A stretch of 64,000 nt of DNA from Sphingomonas sp. (GTDB lineage Bacteria; Pseudomonadota; Alphaproteobacteria; Sphingomonadales; Sphingomonadaceae): assembly GCF_019635455.1 (NCBI RefSeq), contig NZ_JAHBZJ010000010.1, positions 94,257 to 158,256 of the forward strand, given 5' to 3'. Below, piece after piece: positions 54,302-63,786 of this stretch (the stretch's first letter is position 1; every line of letters starts with the position of its first letter). Below the pieces are notes generated by a model. That model was not told where the DNA came from and searched no databases. It saw only the letters and a list, made by a program, of their open reading frames with translations. Both the position numbers and the translations under genes were made by a program.

Positions 54302-55438
54302 ATGACTGATACCCCCGCCGCCCCGGCAACGAAGCCGGCGCGCCCGTATTTCTCTTCCGGTCCCTGCGCCAAGCCGCCGGGCTGGTCCCCCGAAAAACTC
54401 GATTCGCAAAGCCTGGGCCGGTCGCACCGGTCAAAGATCGGCAAGGTGCGCCTCGCTTATTGCATCGATCTGATGCGCGAGATGCTGCGCCTGCCCGACA
54501 CCCATCGCATCGGCATCGTGCCGGGATCGGATACGGGTGCCTTTGAAATGGCGATGTGGACGATGCTGGGCGCGCGCGGCGTGACGACGCTGGCCTGGGA
54601 AAGCTTTGGTGAAGGTTGGGTCACCGATGCGGTCAAGCAGCTGAAGCTCGATCCCGCGGTGATCCGCGCCGATTACGGTCAGCTGCCCGATCTGGCGCAG
54701 GTCGATTGGAGCACCGACGTGCTGTTCACCTGGAACGGCACGACCAGCGGCGTTCGCGTCCCCGATGGCGACTGGATCCCGGCGAACCGCGAGGGACTCG
54801 CCTTCGCCGATGCGACGAGCGCGGTCTTCGCCTACGACCTGCCATGGGACAAGATCGACGTCGCGACCTTCAGCTGGCAGAAGGTGCTGGGTGGCGAGGG
54901 CGCGCACGGCGTGCTGATCCTGGGTCCCCGCGCGGTCGAACGGCTGGAAAACTATACCCCGGCCTGGCCGCTGCCGAAGCTGTTCCGCCTGACCAAAGGC
55001 GGCAAGCTGGTCGAGGGCGTGTTCAAGGGCGAGACGATCAACACGCCGTCCATGCTGGCGGTGGAGGACGCGATCTTCGCGCTCGAATGGGCGAAATCGC
55101 TGGGCGGCGCGGCAGGCCTCATCGCCCGCAGCGATGCCAACGCCGCCGCGCTCGACCGGATCGTCGCCGAGCGCGACTGGCTCGGCCATCTCGCCGCCGA
55201 CGAAGCCTCGCGGTCGAAGACCAGCGTGTGCCTGACCGTCGCCGGCGCGGACGAGGCGTTCATCAAGAAGATGGCCTCGCTGCTCGAGAAGGAAGAGGCC
55301 GCGTTCGACGTCGCCGGCTATCGCGATGCGCCGCCGGGACTGCGCATCTGGTGCGGGGCGACGGTTGACACCGCCGATATCGAGGCGCTCGGGCCGTGGC
55401 TCGACTGGGCCTATGCGTCGGCGAAGGCGGCCGCCTGA
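54302..55438 (+). CDS. serC: Phosphoserine aminotransferase
   Basis: Converts 3-phosphohydroxypyruvate to phosphoserine (and acts in pyridoxal phosphate synthesis). 378 residues of the long alphaproteobacterial type. Blocks: [40 protein letters not shown] and [15 protein letters not shown] with PLP Lys194. The ribosome site AGGAGAG sits in a hairpin. Followed by serA across a palindromic spacer of 105 bp. Confidence 0.97.
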   Translation: MTDTPAAPATKPARPYFSSGPCAKPPGWSPEKLDSQSLGRSHRSKIGKVRLAYCIDLMREMLRLPDTHRIGIVPGSDTGAFEMAMWTMLGARGVTTLAWESFGEGWVTDAVKQLKLDPAVIRADYGQLPDLAQVDWSTDVLFTWNGTTSGVRVPDGDWIPANREGLAFADATSAVFAYDLPWDKIDVATFSWQKVLGGEGAHGVLILGPRAVERLENYTPAWPLPKLFRLTKGGKLVEGVFKGETINTPSMLAVEDAIFALEWAKSLGGAAGLIARSDANAAALDRIVAERDWLGHLAADEASRSKTSVCLTVAGADEAFIKKMASLLEKEEAAFDVAGYRDAPPGLRIWCGATVDTADIEALGPWLDWAYASAKAAA

Positions 55439-55449
55439 TCTGCATCTCT

Positions 55450-55524
55450 CCCGCACAGGCGGGGACCCATTCCTCCCGGCTCGGCGCGCGTTGGCGACCT
55501 GAGCCGGGTCCCCGCTTTTGCGGG
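55450..55524. repeat. Nested palindromic repeat in the serC-serA spacer
   Basis: CCCGC-ACAG-GCGGGGACCC at the left mirrors GGGTCCCCGC-TTTT-GCGGG at the right (55450-55468 and 55506-55524). An alternative pairing exists: CCCGGCTC (55475-55482) with GAGCCGGG (55501-55508). In RNA these can switch. It belongs to the dispersed repeat family seen elsewhere here. Confidence 0.75.
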
Positions 55525-55543
55525 CAAGACGAAGGATATTGAA

Positions 55544-57121
55544 ATGCCCAAGGTACTGATCAGCGACAAGATGGACCCCAAGGCCGCGCAGGTCTTTCGC
55601 GAGCGCGGGGTCGAGGTGGACGAGATCACCGGCAAGACGCCCGAGGAGCTGAAGGCGATCATCGGCGACTATGACGGCCTCGCCATCCGCAGTTCGACCA
55701 AGGCGACGAAGGAGATCATCGACGCCGCGACGAAGCTGAAGGTGATCGGCCGCGCCGGCATCGGCGTCGATAATGTCGATATCCCCTATGCCAGCGGCAA
55801 GGGCGTGGTGGTGATGAACACCCCGTTCGGCAATTCGATCACCACTGCCGAACATGCCATCGCGCTGATGTTCGCGCTTGCCCGCCAGCTGCCCGAAGCG
55901 AACGCGCAGACCCAGGCGGGAACCTGGCCCAAGAACGGGTTCATGGGGGTCGAGGTGACCGGCAAGACGCTGGGCCTGATCGGCGCGGGCAATATCGGCT
56001 CGATCGTCGCCGACCGCGCGCTGGGCCTGCGGATGAAGGTGATCGCGTTCGACCCGTTCCTCAGCCCCGAGCGCGCGGTGGAGCTGGGCGTCGAGAAGGT
56101 CGAGCTGGACCAGCTGCTGGCGCGCGCCGACTTCATCACGCTGCACACGCCGCTGACCGATCAGACGCGCAACATCCTGTCCCGCGAGAACCTGCTCAAG
56201 ACCAAGAAGGGCGTGCGCATCATCAACTGCGCGCGCGGCGGGCTGATCGACGAGGCGGCGCTCAAGGAGCTGCTCGACAGCGGTCATGTCGCGGGCGCGG
56301 CGCTCGACGTGTTCGTCACCGAACCGGCGAAGGAACATCCGCTGTTCGGCACCCCGAACTTCGTCGCGACGCCTCACCTCGGCGCATCGACCAGCGAGGC
56401 GCAGGTCAATGTCGCGATCCAGGTCGCCGAACAGATGGCCGATTTCCTGGTCAATGGCGGCGTGACGAACGCGCTCAACATGCCGAGCCTGACCGCCGAG
56501 GAAGCGCCCCGGGTCAAGCCGTATATGGAGCTGGCGGAGAAGCTGGGCAGCCTGGTCGGCCAGCTGGCACATGGCAATCTCGATCGCATCTCGATCCATA
56601 GCGAGGGGGCAGCATCGGAGGTCAACCAGAAGCCGATCGTCAGCGCGGTGCTCGCCGGCTTCCTGCGCGTCCATTCCGATACGGTAAACATGGTCAACGC
56701 CCCCTATCTGGCGCGGGAGCGCGGGATCGAGGTGCGCGAGATCAAGACCGAGAAGGAAGGTGATTATCACACGCTGGTGCGCGTGTCGGTAAAGACCGAT
56801 GCGGGCGAGCGTTCGGTCGCCGGTACGCTGTTCGGCAACAAGGCGCCGCGCCTGGTCGAGCTGTTCGGGATCAAGGTCGAGGCCGATCTGGCCGGCCACA
56901 TGCTCTATGTCGTCAATGAGGACGCGCCGGGCTTTATCGGCCGGATCGGCAGCGCGCTGGGCGATGCCGGGGTCAATATCGGCACCTTCCACCTGGGCCG
57001 GCGCGACGCCGGCGGCGAGGCGGTGTTGCTGCTGTCGGTCGATGAGGCGGTGACTCCCGAGCTGATCGCGACGGTACGCGCGCTGCCCGGGGTGAAGACC
57101 GCGATGGCACTGCGGTTCTAG
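55544..57121 (+). CDS. serA: D-3-phosphoglycerate dehydrogenase
   Basis: First step of serine biosynthesis. 525 residues: substrate/NAD domain (RAGIGVDNVDIPYASGKGVVV, GLIGAGNIGSIVADRALG, INCARGGLIDEAAL), an intervening domain (about 320-450) and a C-terminal ACT domain (GHMLYVVNEDAPGFIGRIGSALGDAGVNIGTF). This is the long SerA form that often binds serine. Directly after serC, in the same operon direction. Confidence 0.97.
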   Translation: MPKVLISDKMDPKAAQVFRERGVEVDEITGKTPEELKAIIGDYDGLAIRSSTKATKEIIDAATKLKVIGRAGIGVDNVDIPYASGKGVVVMNTPFGNSITTAEHAIALMFALARQLPEANAQTQAGTWPKNGFMGVEVTGKTLGLIGAGNIGSIVADRALGLRMKVIAFDPFLSPERAVELGVEKVELDQLLARADFITLHTPLTDQTRNILSRENLLKTKKGVRIINCARGGLIDEAALKELLDSGHVAGAALDVFVTEPAKEHPLFGTPNFVATPHLGASTSEAQVNVAIQVAEQMADFLVNGGVTNALNMPSLTAEEAPRVKPYMELAEKLGSLVGQLAHGNLDRISIHSEGAASEVNQKPIVSAVLAGFLRVHSDTVNMVNAPYLARERGIEVREIKTEKEGDYHTLVRVSVKTDAGERSVAGTLFGNKAPRLVELFGIKVEADLAGHMLYVVNEDAPGFIGRIGSALGDAGVNIGTFHLGRRDAGGEAVLLLSVDEAVTPELIATVRALPGVKTAMALRF

Positions 57122-57130
57122 AACCGGAAC

Positions 57131-57237
57131 GTCACCCGGACTTGTTCCGGGGTCCACAGTGCGGCAAGCGACCCGCACGAACATTCGGGCATGGGCGCCC
57201 GAGGCGTTGTGGATCCCGGCATCCGGCCGGGGTGACG
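57131..57237. repeat. Composite palindromic repeat between serA and hisZ
   Basis: The left part GTCACCCGGACTTGTTCCGG followed by GGTCCAC is mirrored by GTGGATCCCGGCATCCGGCC then GGGGTGAC on the right, so the outer arms GTCACCC... and ...GGGGTGAC pair. Same family as the elements at 4201, 11401 and 59709. It sits between serA and hisZ and would form long hairpins in any readthrough RNA. Confidence 0.72.
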
Positions 57238-57249
57238 AAGGGCTGAGCG

Positions 57250-58341
57250 ATGAACGGACTGCTTCCCGAAGGTTTCCACGATCGCCTGCCGCCGCACGCC
57301 GACGCGGCGGCGGCGCTGGAGGCGCGGGTGCTCGATGTCGCGCGCCTCTATGGCTATGAGCGTGTCGATCCGCCGCTGGCGGAGTTCGAGGCGTCGCTGG
57401 GCGCACGGCTGAAGGCGGCGAGCGCGAAGGACGCGGTGCGGTTTACCGATCCGGTGTCGCGCGCGACGCTGGCGATCCGGCCGGATATCACCGCCCAGAT
57501 CGGCCGGATCGCGGCGACGCGCATGGCGCATCATCCGCGGCCGGTGCGCCTGTCCTATGCCGGACCGGTGCTCAAGCTGCGCGCAAGCGAACTGCGCCCG
57601 GAACGCGCGATGCGCCAGATCGGCTGCGAGCTGATCGGGCGCGACGGCGTGGCGGCGGCGTGCGAGATCGTGACCGTGGCGGTCGCCGCACTGGAGGCGG
57701 CGGGCGTCCCGGGCCTGGCGCTCGACTTCACGCTTCCCGATCTGGTCGAGCAGCTGGCGCCGGGCATGAACGGCGATCGGCTGGCCGCGCTGCGTGAACG
57801 GCTCGATGCGAAGGACGCGGCCGGGGTGGCGGCGATCGATCCGGCCTTCCTGCCGCTGATCGAGGCGGCGGGGCCGTTCGATGCCGCCGTGGAGCGGTTG
57901 CGCGCGCACGATGCGAAGGGCGCGCTGACGAGCCGGCTCGACGGGCTGGCCGAGGTGGCGCGGGCCGTGGCCGGCCGCGTCGCGCTGACGCTCGACCCGA
58001 CCGAGCGGCACGGCTTCGAATATCAGAGCTGGATCGGCTTTTCGCTGTTCGCGCGCGGGGTGCGCGGCGAAATCGGGCGCGGCGGCAGCTATTCGGTGAT
58101 CGGCGCGCGCGGCGACGAGCCGGCGGTCGGCTTTTCGCTCTATGCCGACCCGATCCTCGATGCGGGGCTGGCGACCGGCGACCGCCGGCGATTGTTCCTG
58201 CCGATCGGCACCGATCCGGCGATCGCCGGCCGATTGCGCGCGCAGGGCTGGGTCGCGGTCGCCGCGCTGGACGCCGACGACAGCGCCGGCGCACAGCTAT
58301 GCACCCATATCCTGCGCGACGGCGAACCGGTCGCAATATAG
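57250..58341 (+). CDS. hisZ: ATP phosphoribosyltransferase regulatory subunit HisZ
   Basis: HisRS-like paralogue that activates short-form HisG, first step of histidine synthesis. 363 residues with class II aminoacyl-tRNA-synthetase blocks: PEGFHDRLPPHADAAAALEARVL, TDPVSRATLAIRPDITAQIGRIAATR and the C-terminal GYSVIGARGDEP-type loop (GGSYSVIGARGDEPAVGFS). hisG is not next to it here. Confidence 0.92.
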   Translation: MNGLLPEGFHDRLPPHADAAAALEARVLDVARLYGYERVDPPLAEFEASLGARLKAASAKDAVRFTDPVSRATLAIRPDITAQIGRIAATRMAHHPRPVRLSYAGPVLKLRASELRPERAMRQIGCELIGRDGVAAACEIVTVAVAALEAAGVPGLALDFTLPDLVEQLAPGMNGDRLAALRERLDAKDAAGVAAIDPAFLPLIEAAGPFDAAVERLRAHDAKGALTSRLDGLAEVARAVAGRVALTLDPTERHGFEYQSWIGFSLFARGVRGEIGRGGSYSVIGARGDEPAVGFSLYADPILDAGLATGDRRRLFLPIGTDPAIAGRLRAQGWVAVAALDADDSAGAQLCTHILRDGEPVAI

Positions 58342-58360
58342 CCCCCGGCGCGGCGGGACC

Positions 58361-58651
58361 CTAATCCACCAGCGCGTCGATCGCCTGTGCCATATCGATA
58401 TCGCGGCCCGAGAGGCCGCCGGCGTCGTGCGTGGTCAGCAGGATTTCGACCCGGTTCCACACATTCGACCATTCGGGATGGTGATCCGCCTTTTCCGCGA
58501 GCAGCGCGACCTGTGTCATGAAGGCGAACGCCTGGCTGAAATCATCGAAGGTGAAGCTGCGCGTGATCGCGTCGCGGCGCGCGTCATAGTCCCATTCGCT
58601 CAGCCCATCGAGCGCGTCCTCGCGCTCCGCCTCGCTCAGTTGTTCGACCAT
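58361..58651 (-). CDS. 4a-hydroxytetrahydrobiopterin dehydratase
   Basis: Pterin-4alpha-carbinolamine dehydratase (PCD/DCoH, phhB-like), 96 residues from ATG at 58651 with GGAGG nearby. Core: [26 protein letters not shown] and the active-site [32 protein letters not shown]. Regenerates the cofactor of aromatic hydroxylases. The longer open frame to 59077 is an artefact in the convergent region. Confidence 0.93.
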   Translation of the reverse strand: MVEQLSEAEREDALDGLSEWDYDARRDAITRSFTFDDFSQAFAFMTQVALLAEKADHHPEWSNVWNRVEILLTTHDAGGLSGRDIDMAQAIDALVD

Positions 58652-58690
58652 CCTTCCCCTCCTCTTCCTGCTGCGGCATAGCGCAGGGCG

Positions 58691-59101
58691 ATGACGGACA
58701 AAACAGAGACGTTCGCGCCGGCCGCCGATGCGATCGAGGCGCTCGCCCGTGCCGCGCTCGCGCGGATTCCCGCGCCGTTCGCGGACTATCTGCCCGACAT
58801 CGTCCTGATCGTCGAGGAGTTCGCCGATGCCGCCACGTTGCGCGAGATGGGGATGGAGGACCCGTTCGAGCTGACCGGCCTCTATTCGGGTCGCCCGGTC
58901 GGCGAGAAGGAGGGGTTCGCGCCGGGCGAGATTCCGCAGCCGGACACGATCCACCTGTATCGCCGCCCGCTGCTCGACGAATGGGTGGAAACCGGGGTGA
59001 GCCTGGAGGCGCTGATCACCCATGTCGTGGTACATGAGGTGGGGCATCATTTCGGGCTGAGCGACGACGACATGCACGCGCTGGAAGACGGGGTCGCGTG
59101 A
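58691..59101 (+). CDS. Zincin-type metallopeptidase family protein
   Basis: 136 residues. The zincin motif HEVGHHFG gives His115, Glu116, His119 (HExxH), preceded by [10 protein letters not shown]; downstream [10 protein letters not shown] includes an acidic residue that could be the third ligand. It belongs to the small minimal-gluzincin family found next to ccmA. It overlaps ccmA by 4 bp, so it is probably cotranslated with the Ccm ABC. Substrate unknown. Confidence 0.88.
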   Translation: MTDKTETFAPAADAIEALARAALARIPAPFADYLPDIVLIVEEFADAATLREMGMEDPFELTGLYSGRPVGEKEGFAPGEIPQPDTIHLYRRPLLDEWVETGVSLEALITHVVVHEVGHHFGLSDDDMHALEDGVA

Positions 59102-59682
59102 GCGGTGCGGCGATCCGGCTGGAGGACGTCGCCTGCATGCGTGGCGGACGTACGCTGTTCGCGGGGCTGGACCTGACGCTGGAAGCCGGCGGGGGGGCGT
59201 TGATCACCGGACCCAATGGCGCGGGCAAGTCCAGCCTGATCCGCATCGTCGCGGGGCTGCTCGACGCCAGCGCGGGGCGGGTCACGGTGACCGGTGCGCG
59301 CGCATTGCTGGCGGAGGCGGCGGGACTGGACCCGGAATTGCCGGTGAGCGAGGCGCTGCGCTTCTGGGCCGCGCTGGACGGGCGGCGCGACGCGGTGGCC
59401 GGCGCGCTGGATGCGGTGGGCCTGGCGGATCTGGCGCCGGTGCCGGTGCGGATGCTCTCGACCGGTCAGCGCAAGCGGGTCGGCATCGCCCGCGTGGTGG
59501 CGAGCGGGGCGCCGATCTGGCTGCTCGACGAGCCGGCAAACGGGCTGGACCATGGCGCGATCGGCATGCTGGGCGGCCTGATCGCGGCGCATCGCGCGGC
59601 CGGCGGCATCGCGCTGGTCGCGACCCATCTGCCGATCCGGATGCAGGGCGCACGGGAGATCGTGATCGGGGGTGGGGCGTGA
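59098..59682 (+). CDS. ccmA: Cytochrome c maturation ABC exporter ATPase CcmA
   Basis: ATPase of the CcmABCD heme-handling ABC complex. 194 residues from a GTG start at 59098. Walker [10 protein letters not shown] (38-46), signature LSTGQRKR, Walker [14 protein letters not shown]-loop and H-loop VATHLP. Overlaps the metallopeptidase gene. A palindromic repeat separates it from ccmB. Confidence 0.93.
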   Translation: MSGAAIRLEDVACMRGGRTLFAGLDLTLEAGGGALITGPNGAGKSSLIRIVAGLLDASAGRVTVTGARALLAEAAGLDPELPVSEALRFWAALDGRRDAVAGALDAVGLADLAPVPVRMLSTGQRKRVGIARVVASGAPIWLLDEPANGLDHGAIGMLGGLIAAHRAAGGIALVATHLPIRMQGAREIVIGGGA

Positions 59683-59708
59683 GCCGAGCGACTCATCCCC
59701 GGCCCGTT

Positions 59709-59781
59709 CTCCTGCGAAAGCAGGAGCCCAGGGTCACGCACCACCTTCCTCGGTGTCACTGGACCCCTGCTTTCGCAGGGG
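59709..59781. repeat. Dispersed palindromic intergenic repeat, copy B
   Basis: CTCCTGC-GAAA-GCAGGAG then CCAGGGTCACG, the same core as at 4201-4231, followed by CCCCTGC-TTTC-GCAGGGG (59764-59781). It lies in the 118-bp gap between ccmA and ccmB. Confidence 0.78.
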
Positions 59782-59800
59782 AACAACCGGATCATCTCAC

Positions 59801-60445
59801 ATGAGGGGGTTCGGCGCACTCGTCACCCGCGAGCTTCGCCGGGCCTGGGCGGCTGGCGGCCTGACCCTGCCGATCGCCTTCTTCCTGCTGGTCGCGATCC
59901 TGTTTCCGTTCGCGGTCGGGCCGGAGCCGAACCTGCTCGCCCGGATCGGCGGCGGGGTGATCTGGGCGGCGGCGCTGCTCGCCGCGCTGTTGCCGGTCGA
60001 GCGGCTGGTCGCGCCCGACATGGAAAGCGGCGTGATCGATCAGCTGGCGGTGCGCGGCTGGGGCGATTCGAGTGTCGCCGCGGCGAAGATCGTGGGGCAT
60101 TGGCTGGGCTTTGCGCCGACCCTGTTGATCGCGGTGGTCGTGGCGAGCGGGTTGCTGGGTCTGTCGCTGGAACAGGCGCTGGCGGCGGGGTTGAGTTTGC
60201 TGATCGGCACGCCGGGACTGGCGGCGCTGGGGGTTGCGACCGCCGCGCTGACCGCCGGGCTGCGCGGCGCGGGCGCGGTGGCGGGGCTGGTGATGCTGCC
60301 CTTCGCGGTGCCGCTGCTGATCTTTGGCGCGGGGGCGATGGGGAATGATCCGGGCGCGGTGAAGCTGCTGGGCGCGGTGAGCCTGTTGCTGGTGGCCGGC
60401 TGCCCGTTCGTGGCGGGGGCGGCGATGCGGATGGGGCGGGGGTAG
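59801..60445 (+). CDS. ccmB: Heme exporter membrane protein CcmB
   Basis: Six-helix permease subunit of the Ccm ABC complex. 214 residues from ATG at 59801. Blocks: LVTRELRRAWAAGGLTLPIAFFLLVAILFPFAVGP and the Gly-rich tail helix LLISFGAGA-type (FAVPLLIFGAGAM). ccmC is not next; the other ccm genes must be elsewhere. Confidence 0.93.
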   Translation: MRGFGALVTRELRRAWAAGGLTLPIAFFLLVAILFPFAVGPEPNLLARIGGGVIWAAALLAALLPVERLVAPDMESGVIDQLAVRGWGDSSVAAAKIVGHWLGFAPTLLIAVVVASGLLGLSLEQALAAGLSLLIGTPGLAALGVATAALTAGLRGAGAVAGLVMLPFAVPLLIFGAGAMGNDPGAVKLLGAVSLLLVAGCPFVAGAAMRMGRG

Positions 60446-60511
60446 GAGCCACGAACTCTACACGATCCAGCAGCCGTTGCCGACTTTCTCGCCGCTTGGT
60501 AGCCTCCAAGA

Positions 60512-60769
60512 ATGAAAGAAGCTGTAGAACGCATAATTGACGTCCTGAACCAGCCGCTCTCTAACGATGAACGTGCGGCGGGATGGACCCAAAGCAAAAA
60601 GGCCGGGTACATACCCGTGTTCGAGAAGCTACTTGAGCAGATCAGCCGCAGAGAACCGGTGCCATATTTCGGAATTGCACGCAGCCTTGATGCCTACGGC
60701 CTTAGCACCGGTAACCTATGCGAAATGATGTACAGCGTTGCCAACGAGACTAACGATAAACTTCGATAG
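60512..60769 (+). CDS. Hypothetical protein (low-GC orphan)
   Basis: 85 residues; no family recognised. Sequence MKEAVERIIDVLNQPLSNDE...YIPVFEKLLEQISRRE...YFGIARSLDAYGLSTGNLCEMMYSVANETNDKLR looks helical and cytoplasmic. Codon use is unlike its neighbours: A/T third positions are common (gaa, gta, cta, cgt). No ribosome site of GGAGG type is seen. It may be recently acquired. The stop is 28 bp from the methyltransferase gene's end. Confidence 0.55.
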   Translation: MKEAVERIIDVLNQPLSNDERAAGWTQSKKAGYIPVFEKLLEQISRREPVPYFGIARSLDAYGLSTGNLCEMMYSVANETNDKLR

Positions 60770-60796
60770 GTAGGCAATCCTGCGAGATTGCGGTGC

Positions 60797-61666
60797 TTAG
60801 CGACTCCACCGCGCAAAGATCGCGGTTGGCAGCACCAGTCCCCTAGCCTCCTCGCGCACGCCGAGTTCGCCGCATTCGACTTTGCCGCCGAGGTCCGCGA
60901 AATGCTGGTTGAGGAGTTCGCCGATGGCGAGGGCGGACATGCGGATCGCGTAGACGGTGAGGAACAGGAAGCGCGAATCGGCGTCGAGCAACTGGCGACA
61001 ATCGGCGATCAGGCCGGGAAGGTCGCGTTCGAGTTGCCACACCTCGCCGGTCGGGCCGCGCCCATATTTGGGGGGATCGAGCAGGATGCCGTCATAGCGG
61101 CGACCGCGACGCACCTCACGCGCAACGAACTTGGCCGCGTCGTCGATGATCCAGCGCACCGGCTTGTCGGTCATGTTCGACAGCGCGGCATTGCCCCTGG
61201 CCGCCTCGACCGATTTCTTGCTGGCATCGACATGCACCATCTGCGCGCCGGATGCCGCCATCGCCAGCGTGCCGACGCCGGTATAGCCGAACAGGTTCAT
61301 GACAGTCGGCGCGTCGACCCCGGCGACCTGTTCGCGCATCCAGCTCCATACCGGCGCCATGTCCGGAAAGAAGCCGAGATGGCGGAAGGGCGTCGTCTGG
61401 GCGGTGAACTTCGCCTCGTTCCACGCCAGCGGCCAGCCTTCGCGCGGGACCGGTTTGGTGAACGTCCAGCGGCCCCCTCCTTCCTCGTCCGATCCCGGTA
61501 CGAACTCGCCATGGGCGTCCCAGTCGCCCGATGCGGGCGCCCACATCGCCTGCGGTTCCGGGCGGATGAAGCGATAGGCGCCATAGCGTTCGAACTTGCG
61601 GCCATCGCCACTGTCGATCAGGCCATAATCGGCCCAGGGTTCGCCGGTCAGGGTAATCAGGTCCAT
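60797..61666 (-). CDS. Class I SAM-dependent methyltransferase (RlmI-like)
   Basis: 289 residues. The motif I region is VMNLFGYTGVGTLAMAASGAQMVHVDASKKSVEAARGNAAL and motif IV LLDPPKYGRGPTGEVWQL, the DPPKY signature of rRNA cytosine methyltransferases of the RlmI/RlmK type. The N-terminal part (YGLIDSGDGRKFERYG...FIRPEPQAMW) is the short form without a PUA domain. The substrate is likely rRNA but unproven. Confidence 0.88.
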   Translation of the reverse strand: MDLITLTGEPWADYGLIDSGDGRKFERYGAYRFIRPEPQAMWAPASGDWDAHGEFVPGSDEEGGGRWTFTKPVPREGWPLAWNEAKFTAQTTPFRHLGFFPDMAPVWSWMREQVAGVDAPTVMNLFGYTGVGTLAMAASGAQMVHVDASKKSVEAARGNAALSNMTDKPVRWIIDDAAKFVAREVRRGRRYDGILLDPPKYGRGPTGEVWQLERDLPGLIADCRQLLDADSRFLFLTVYAIRMSALAIGELLNQHFADLGGKVECGELGVREEARGLVLPTAIFARWSR

Positions 61667-61675
61667 GTCCCCGCC

Positions 61676-63073
61676 TTAGCGCGGCGTCGCGCGTTCCGCG
61701 ATATAGCCCGTCACCGCGTCGAACGTCGCGGGCAGGACCGCATAGCGTTCCTCGCGGTCGAACAAATCCCCCACACGCGGCGGCAGCGTGGGGCGGATCC
61801 CCGTCGATCGTTCCACCGCATCGCCGAATTTCGCGGGATGCGCGGTCGCCAGCGTGACGATCGGTACGTCGGCGGGGACATCGGCGCGGCGCGCGGCGGC
61901 CAGGCCGATCGCGGTGTGCGGATCGAGAATCTCGCCGGCATGCGAACAGGCCCAGGCCATCGCCTGTGCCATGTCGCCCGCTTCGATCCGGTCGCTGGCG
62001 AACAATTGGGCCGCGCCCTGCTGCTGCGCGTTGGTGAGGCGCATCGCGCGCGTCGATTCGAATCCGCGCATCTGATCCGCCAGCGCCACGCCATCGCGAC
62101 CGGCGAGGTCGAACAGCAACCGTTCGAAATTCGAACTGACCTGAATGTCCATGCTGGGCGCTGCGGTCGGTGTGACGGTGCCGGCCGAATAATCCCCGCT
62201 GGACAGCGCGCGGTGGAGGATGTCGTTGACGTTGGTGGCGACGATGAGCCGCGCCACCGGCAGCCCCATCCGTGCGGCGACATAGCCGGCGAAGACGTCG
62301 CCGAAATTGCCGGTCGGCACGCTGAACGCCACCGGCCGTTCCGGCGCGCCAAGGCGCACGGCGGCGTAGAAATAATAGACCACCTGCGCCATCAGCCGCG
62401 CCCAGTTGATCGAATTGACCGCCGTCACCTTGAAGCGGGATGAAAAGGCGGCGTCGCCGAAACTGGCCTTCACCAGCGCCTGTGCGTCGTCGAAACTGCC
62501 CTCGATCGCGATATTGTGGACGTTGGGGGCGAGCACGGTCGTCATCTGCCGGCGCTGCACCTCGGACACGCGGCCCTTGGGGTGGAGCATGAAGATGTCG
62601 ACCTTGGCGCGGCCGGCCAGCGCGTCGATCGCGGCCGAGCCGGTGTCGCCGCTGGTCGCGCCGATCACGGTCAGGTGGGTGTCGCGCTTCGCCAGGAAGC
62701 GCTCGAACAGCAGGCCGAGCAGCTGGAGCGCGACGTCCTTGAAGGCGAGGGTGGGTCCGTGGAACAGCTCCATCAGCCACTGCCGATGGTCGAGCTGCTT
62801 GAGCGGCACCACCGCGGCATGGGCGAAGCGGCCATAGGCGGCCTCGCACAGCTCCTTCAGCTCGGCATCGTCGAGCGCGCCGGCGACGAACGACTTCATC
62901 ACCGCGACGGCGGTGTCGACATAGGACAGGCCGCGCAGCGCCGCGATCTCGGCGGTCGAGAAGACCGGCCATTGTTCGGGCACATAGAGGCCGCCGTCCG
63001 CCGCGAGTCCCGCGAGCGTGACGTCTTCGAATCCGAGGCGCGGGGCCGAGCCCCTGGTGCTGACATACTGCAT
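61676..63073 (-). CDS. thrC: Threonine synthase
   Basis: Converts O-phosphohomoserine to threonine with PLP. 465 residues, long type. N-terminal TRGSAPRLGFEDVTLAGLAADGGLYVPEQWP, PLP lysine in GPTLAFKDVALQLLG (Lys112), then GATSGDTGSAAIDAL and the PLP phosphate loop region VPTGNFGDVFAGYVA. Ends ATPR. Followed 9 bp later by the methyltransferase gene in the same direction. Confidence 0.96.
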   Translation of the reverse strand: MQYVSTRGSAPRLGFEDVTLAGLAADGGLYVPEQWPVFSTAEIAALRGLSYVDTAVAVMKSFVAGALDDAELKELCEAAYGRFAHAAVVPLKQLDHRQWLMELFHGPTLAFKDVALQLLGLLFERFLAKRDTHLTVIGATSGDTGSAAIDALAGRAKVDIFMLHPKGRVSEVQRRQMTTVLAPNVHNIAIEGSFDDAQALVKASFGDAAFSSRFKVTAVNSINWARLMAQVVYYFYAAVRLGAPERPVAFSVPTGNFGDVFAGYVAARMGLPVARLIVATNVNDILHRALSSGDYSAGTVTPTAAPSMDIQVSSNFERLLFDLAGRDGVALADQMRGFESTRAMRLTNAQQQGAAQLFASDRIEAGDMAQAMAWACSHAGEILDPHTAIGLAAARRADVPADVPIVTLATAHPAKFGDAVERSTGIRPTLPPRVGDLFDREERYAVLPATFDAVTGYIAERATPR

Positions 63074-63155
63074 GACCGGCGGCCCTTAGCGGGCGAGGCC
63101 CGACGCGGCAAGAAAATCAGCCTCCGAAATGCGCGCCGCCCCCGCCCGACCGGCG

Positions 63156-63614
63156 TCAGGAAGGAAGCGGCAGCCCGGCTACGGCGGGACTCGGCGCGAC
63201 GGCCCGGGGCCGTTCGCGTTCGTGCCGGGGCAGCGCGTCGATCGTGTCGAACCAGCCGATCCGGCTCTCGCGCCAGATATGGAAGGCGGGCGGCAGCCAG
63301 GTCGGATCGTCGAGCGTCGCCATGGTGACGTCGATCAGCCCGGGCGTGCGATCGACCCGCATGGCGAGCGAGCTGCCGCAGTCGCGGCAGAACCAGCGCT
63401 CGCCGATCTCCGACGATCGGTAGCGGACCGGATCGCCCGCCTCGACATGGAAATCGACCAGCGGCACCGAGGCGAAGGCCATCACCGGCGCGCCGCCGAA
63501 GCGCTGGCACATGCGGCAATGGCAATAGCCGGGATCGAACGGCGCGCTCGCCAGCCGATAGCGGATTCGTCCGCACAGGCAGCCGCCCGTCCGCGAAGCG
63601 TCGCCGGCCGTCAT
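63156..63614 (-). CDS. GFA-family (glutathione-dependent formaldehyde-activating-like) protein
   Basis: 152 residues from ATG at 63614. Zinc-ligand Cys pattern of the GFA/CENP-V family: GGCLCGRIRY, CHCRMCQRFGGAP and RWFCRDCGSSLAM. The ending is Ala/Pro-rich. The family binds glutathione or acts as a zinc structural fold; the specific role is unknown. The longer frame to 63899 lies over the divergent SnoaL-like gene. Confidence 0.88.
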   Translation of the reverse strand: MTAGDASRTGGCLCGRIRYRLASAPFDPGYCHCRMCQRFGGAPVMAFASVPLVDFHVEAGDPVRYRSSEIGERWFCRDCGSSLAMRVDRTPGLIDVTMATLDDPTWLPPAFHIWRESRIGWFDTIDALPRHERERPRAVAPSPAVAGLPLPS

Positions 63615-63786
63615 CGGTCGCCGCCGTGATGATCGGGATGAGCCTTGTCCATCATTCCTCTCCCATGGGACCGGAAGCGAACGAGCTTTCCCCGCGCAAG
63701 GCTCCGCCGGCTGATGCGAGCGGTTGGAATTTCCCGATGGGCGCCGATAGGAAGGGAGCATGAGCAACCGGCCCGAAGGATGCGCG

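Noticed and set aside
54431..57406. 991-codon open frame on the minus strand over serC-serA
   Set aside because: Covers two certain genes in the opposite direction; low-complexity Arg/Gln/Asp composition, no family match.
60788..62972. 551-codon plus and 618-codon minus frames over the methyltransferase and thrC
   Set aside because: Shadows in the wrong frame or strand of genes with complete conserved motifs.
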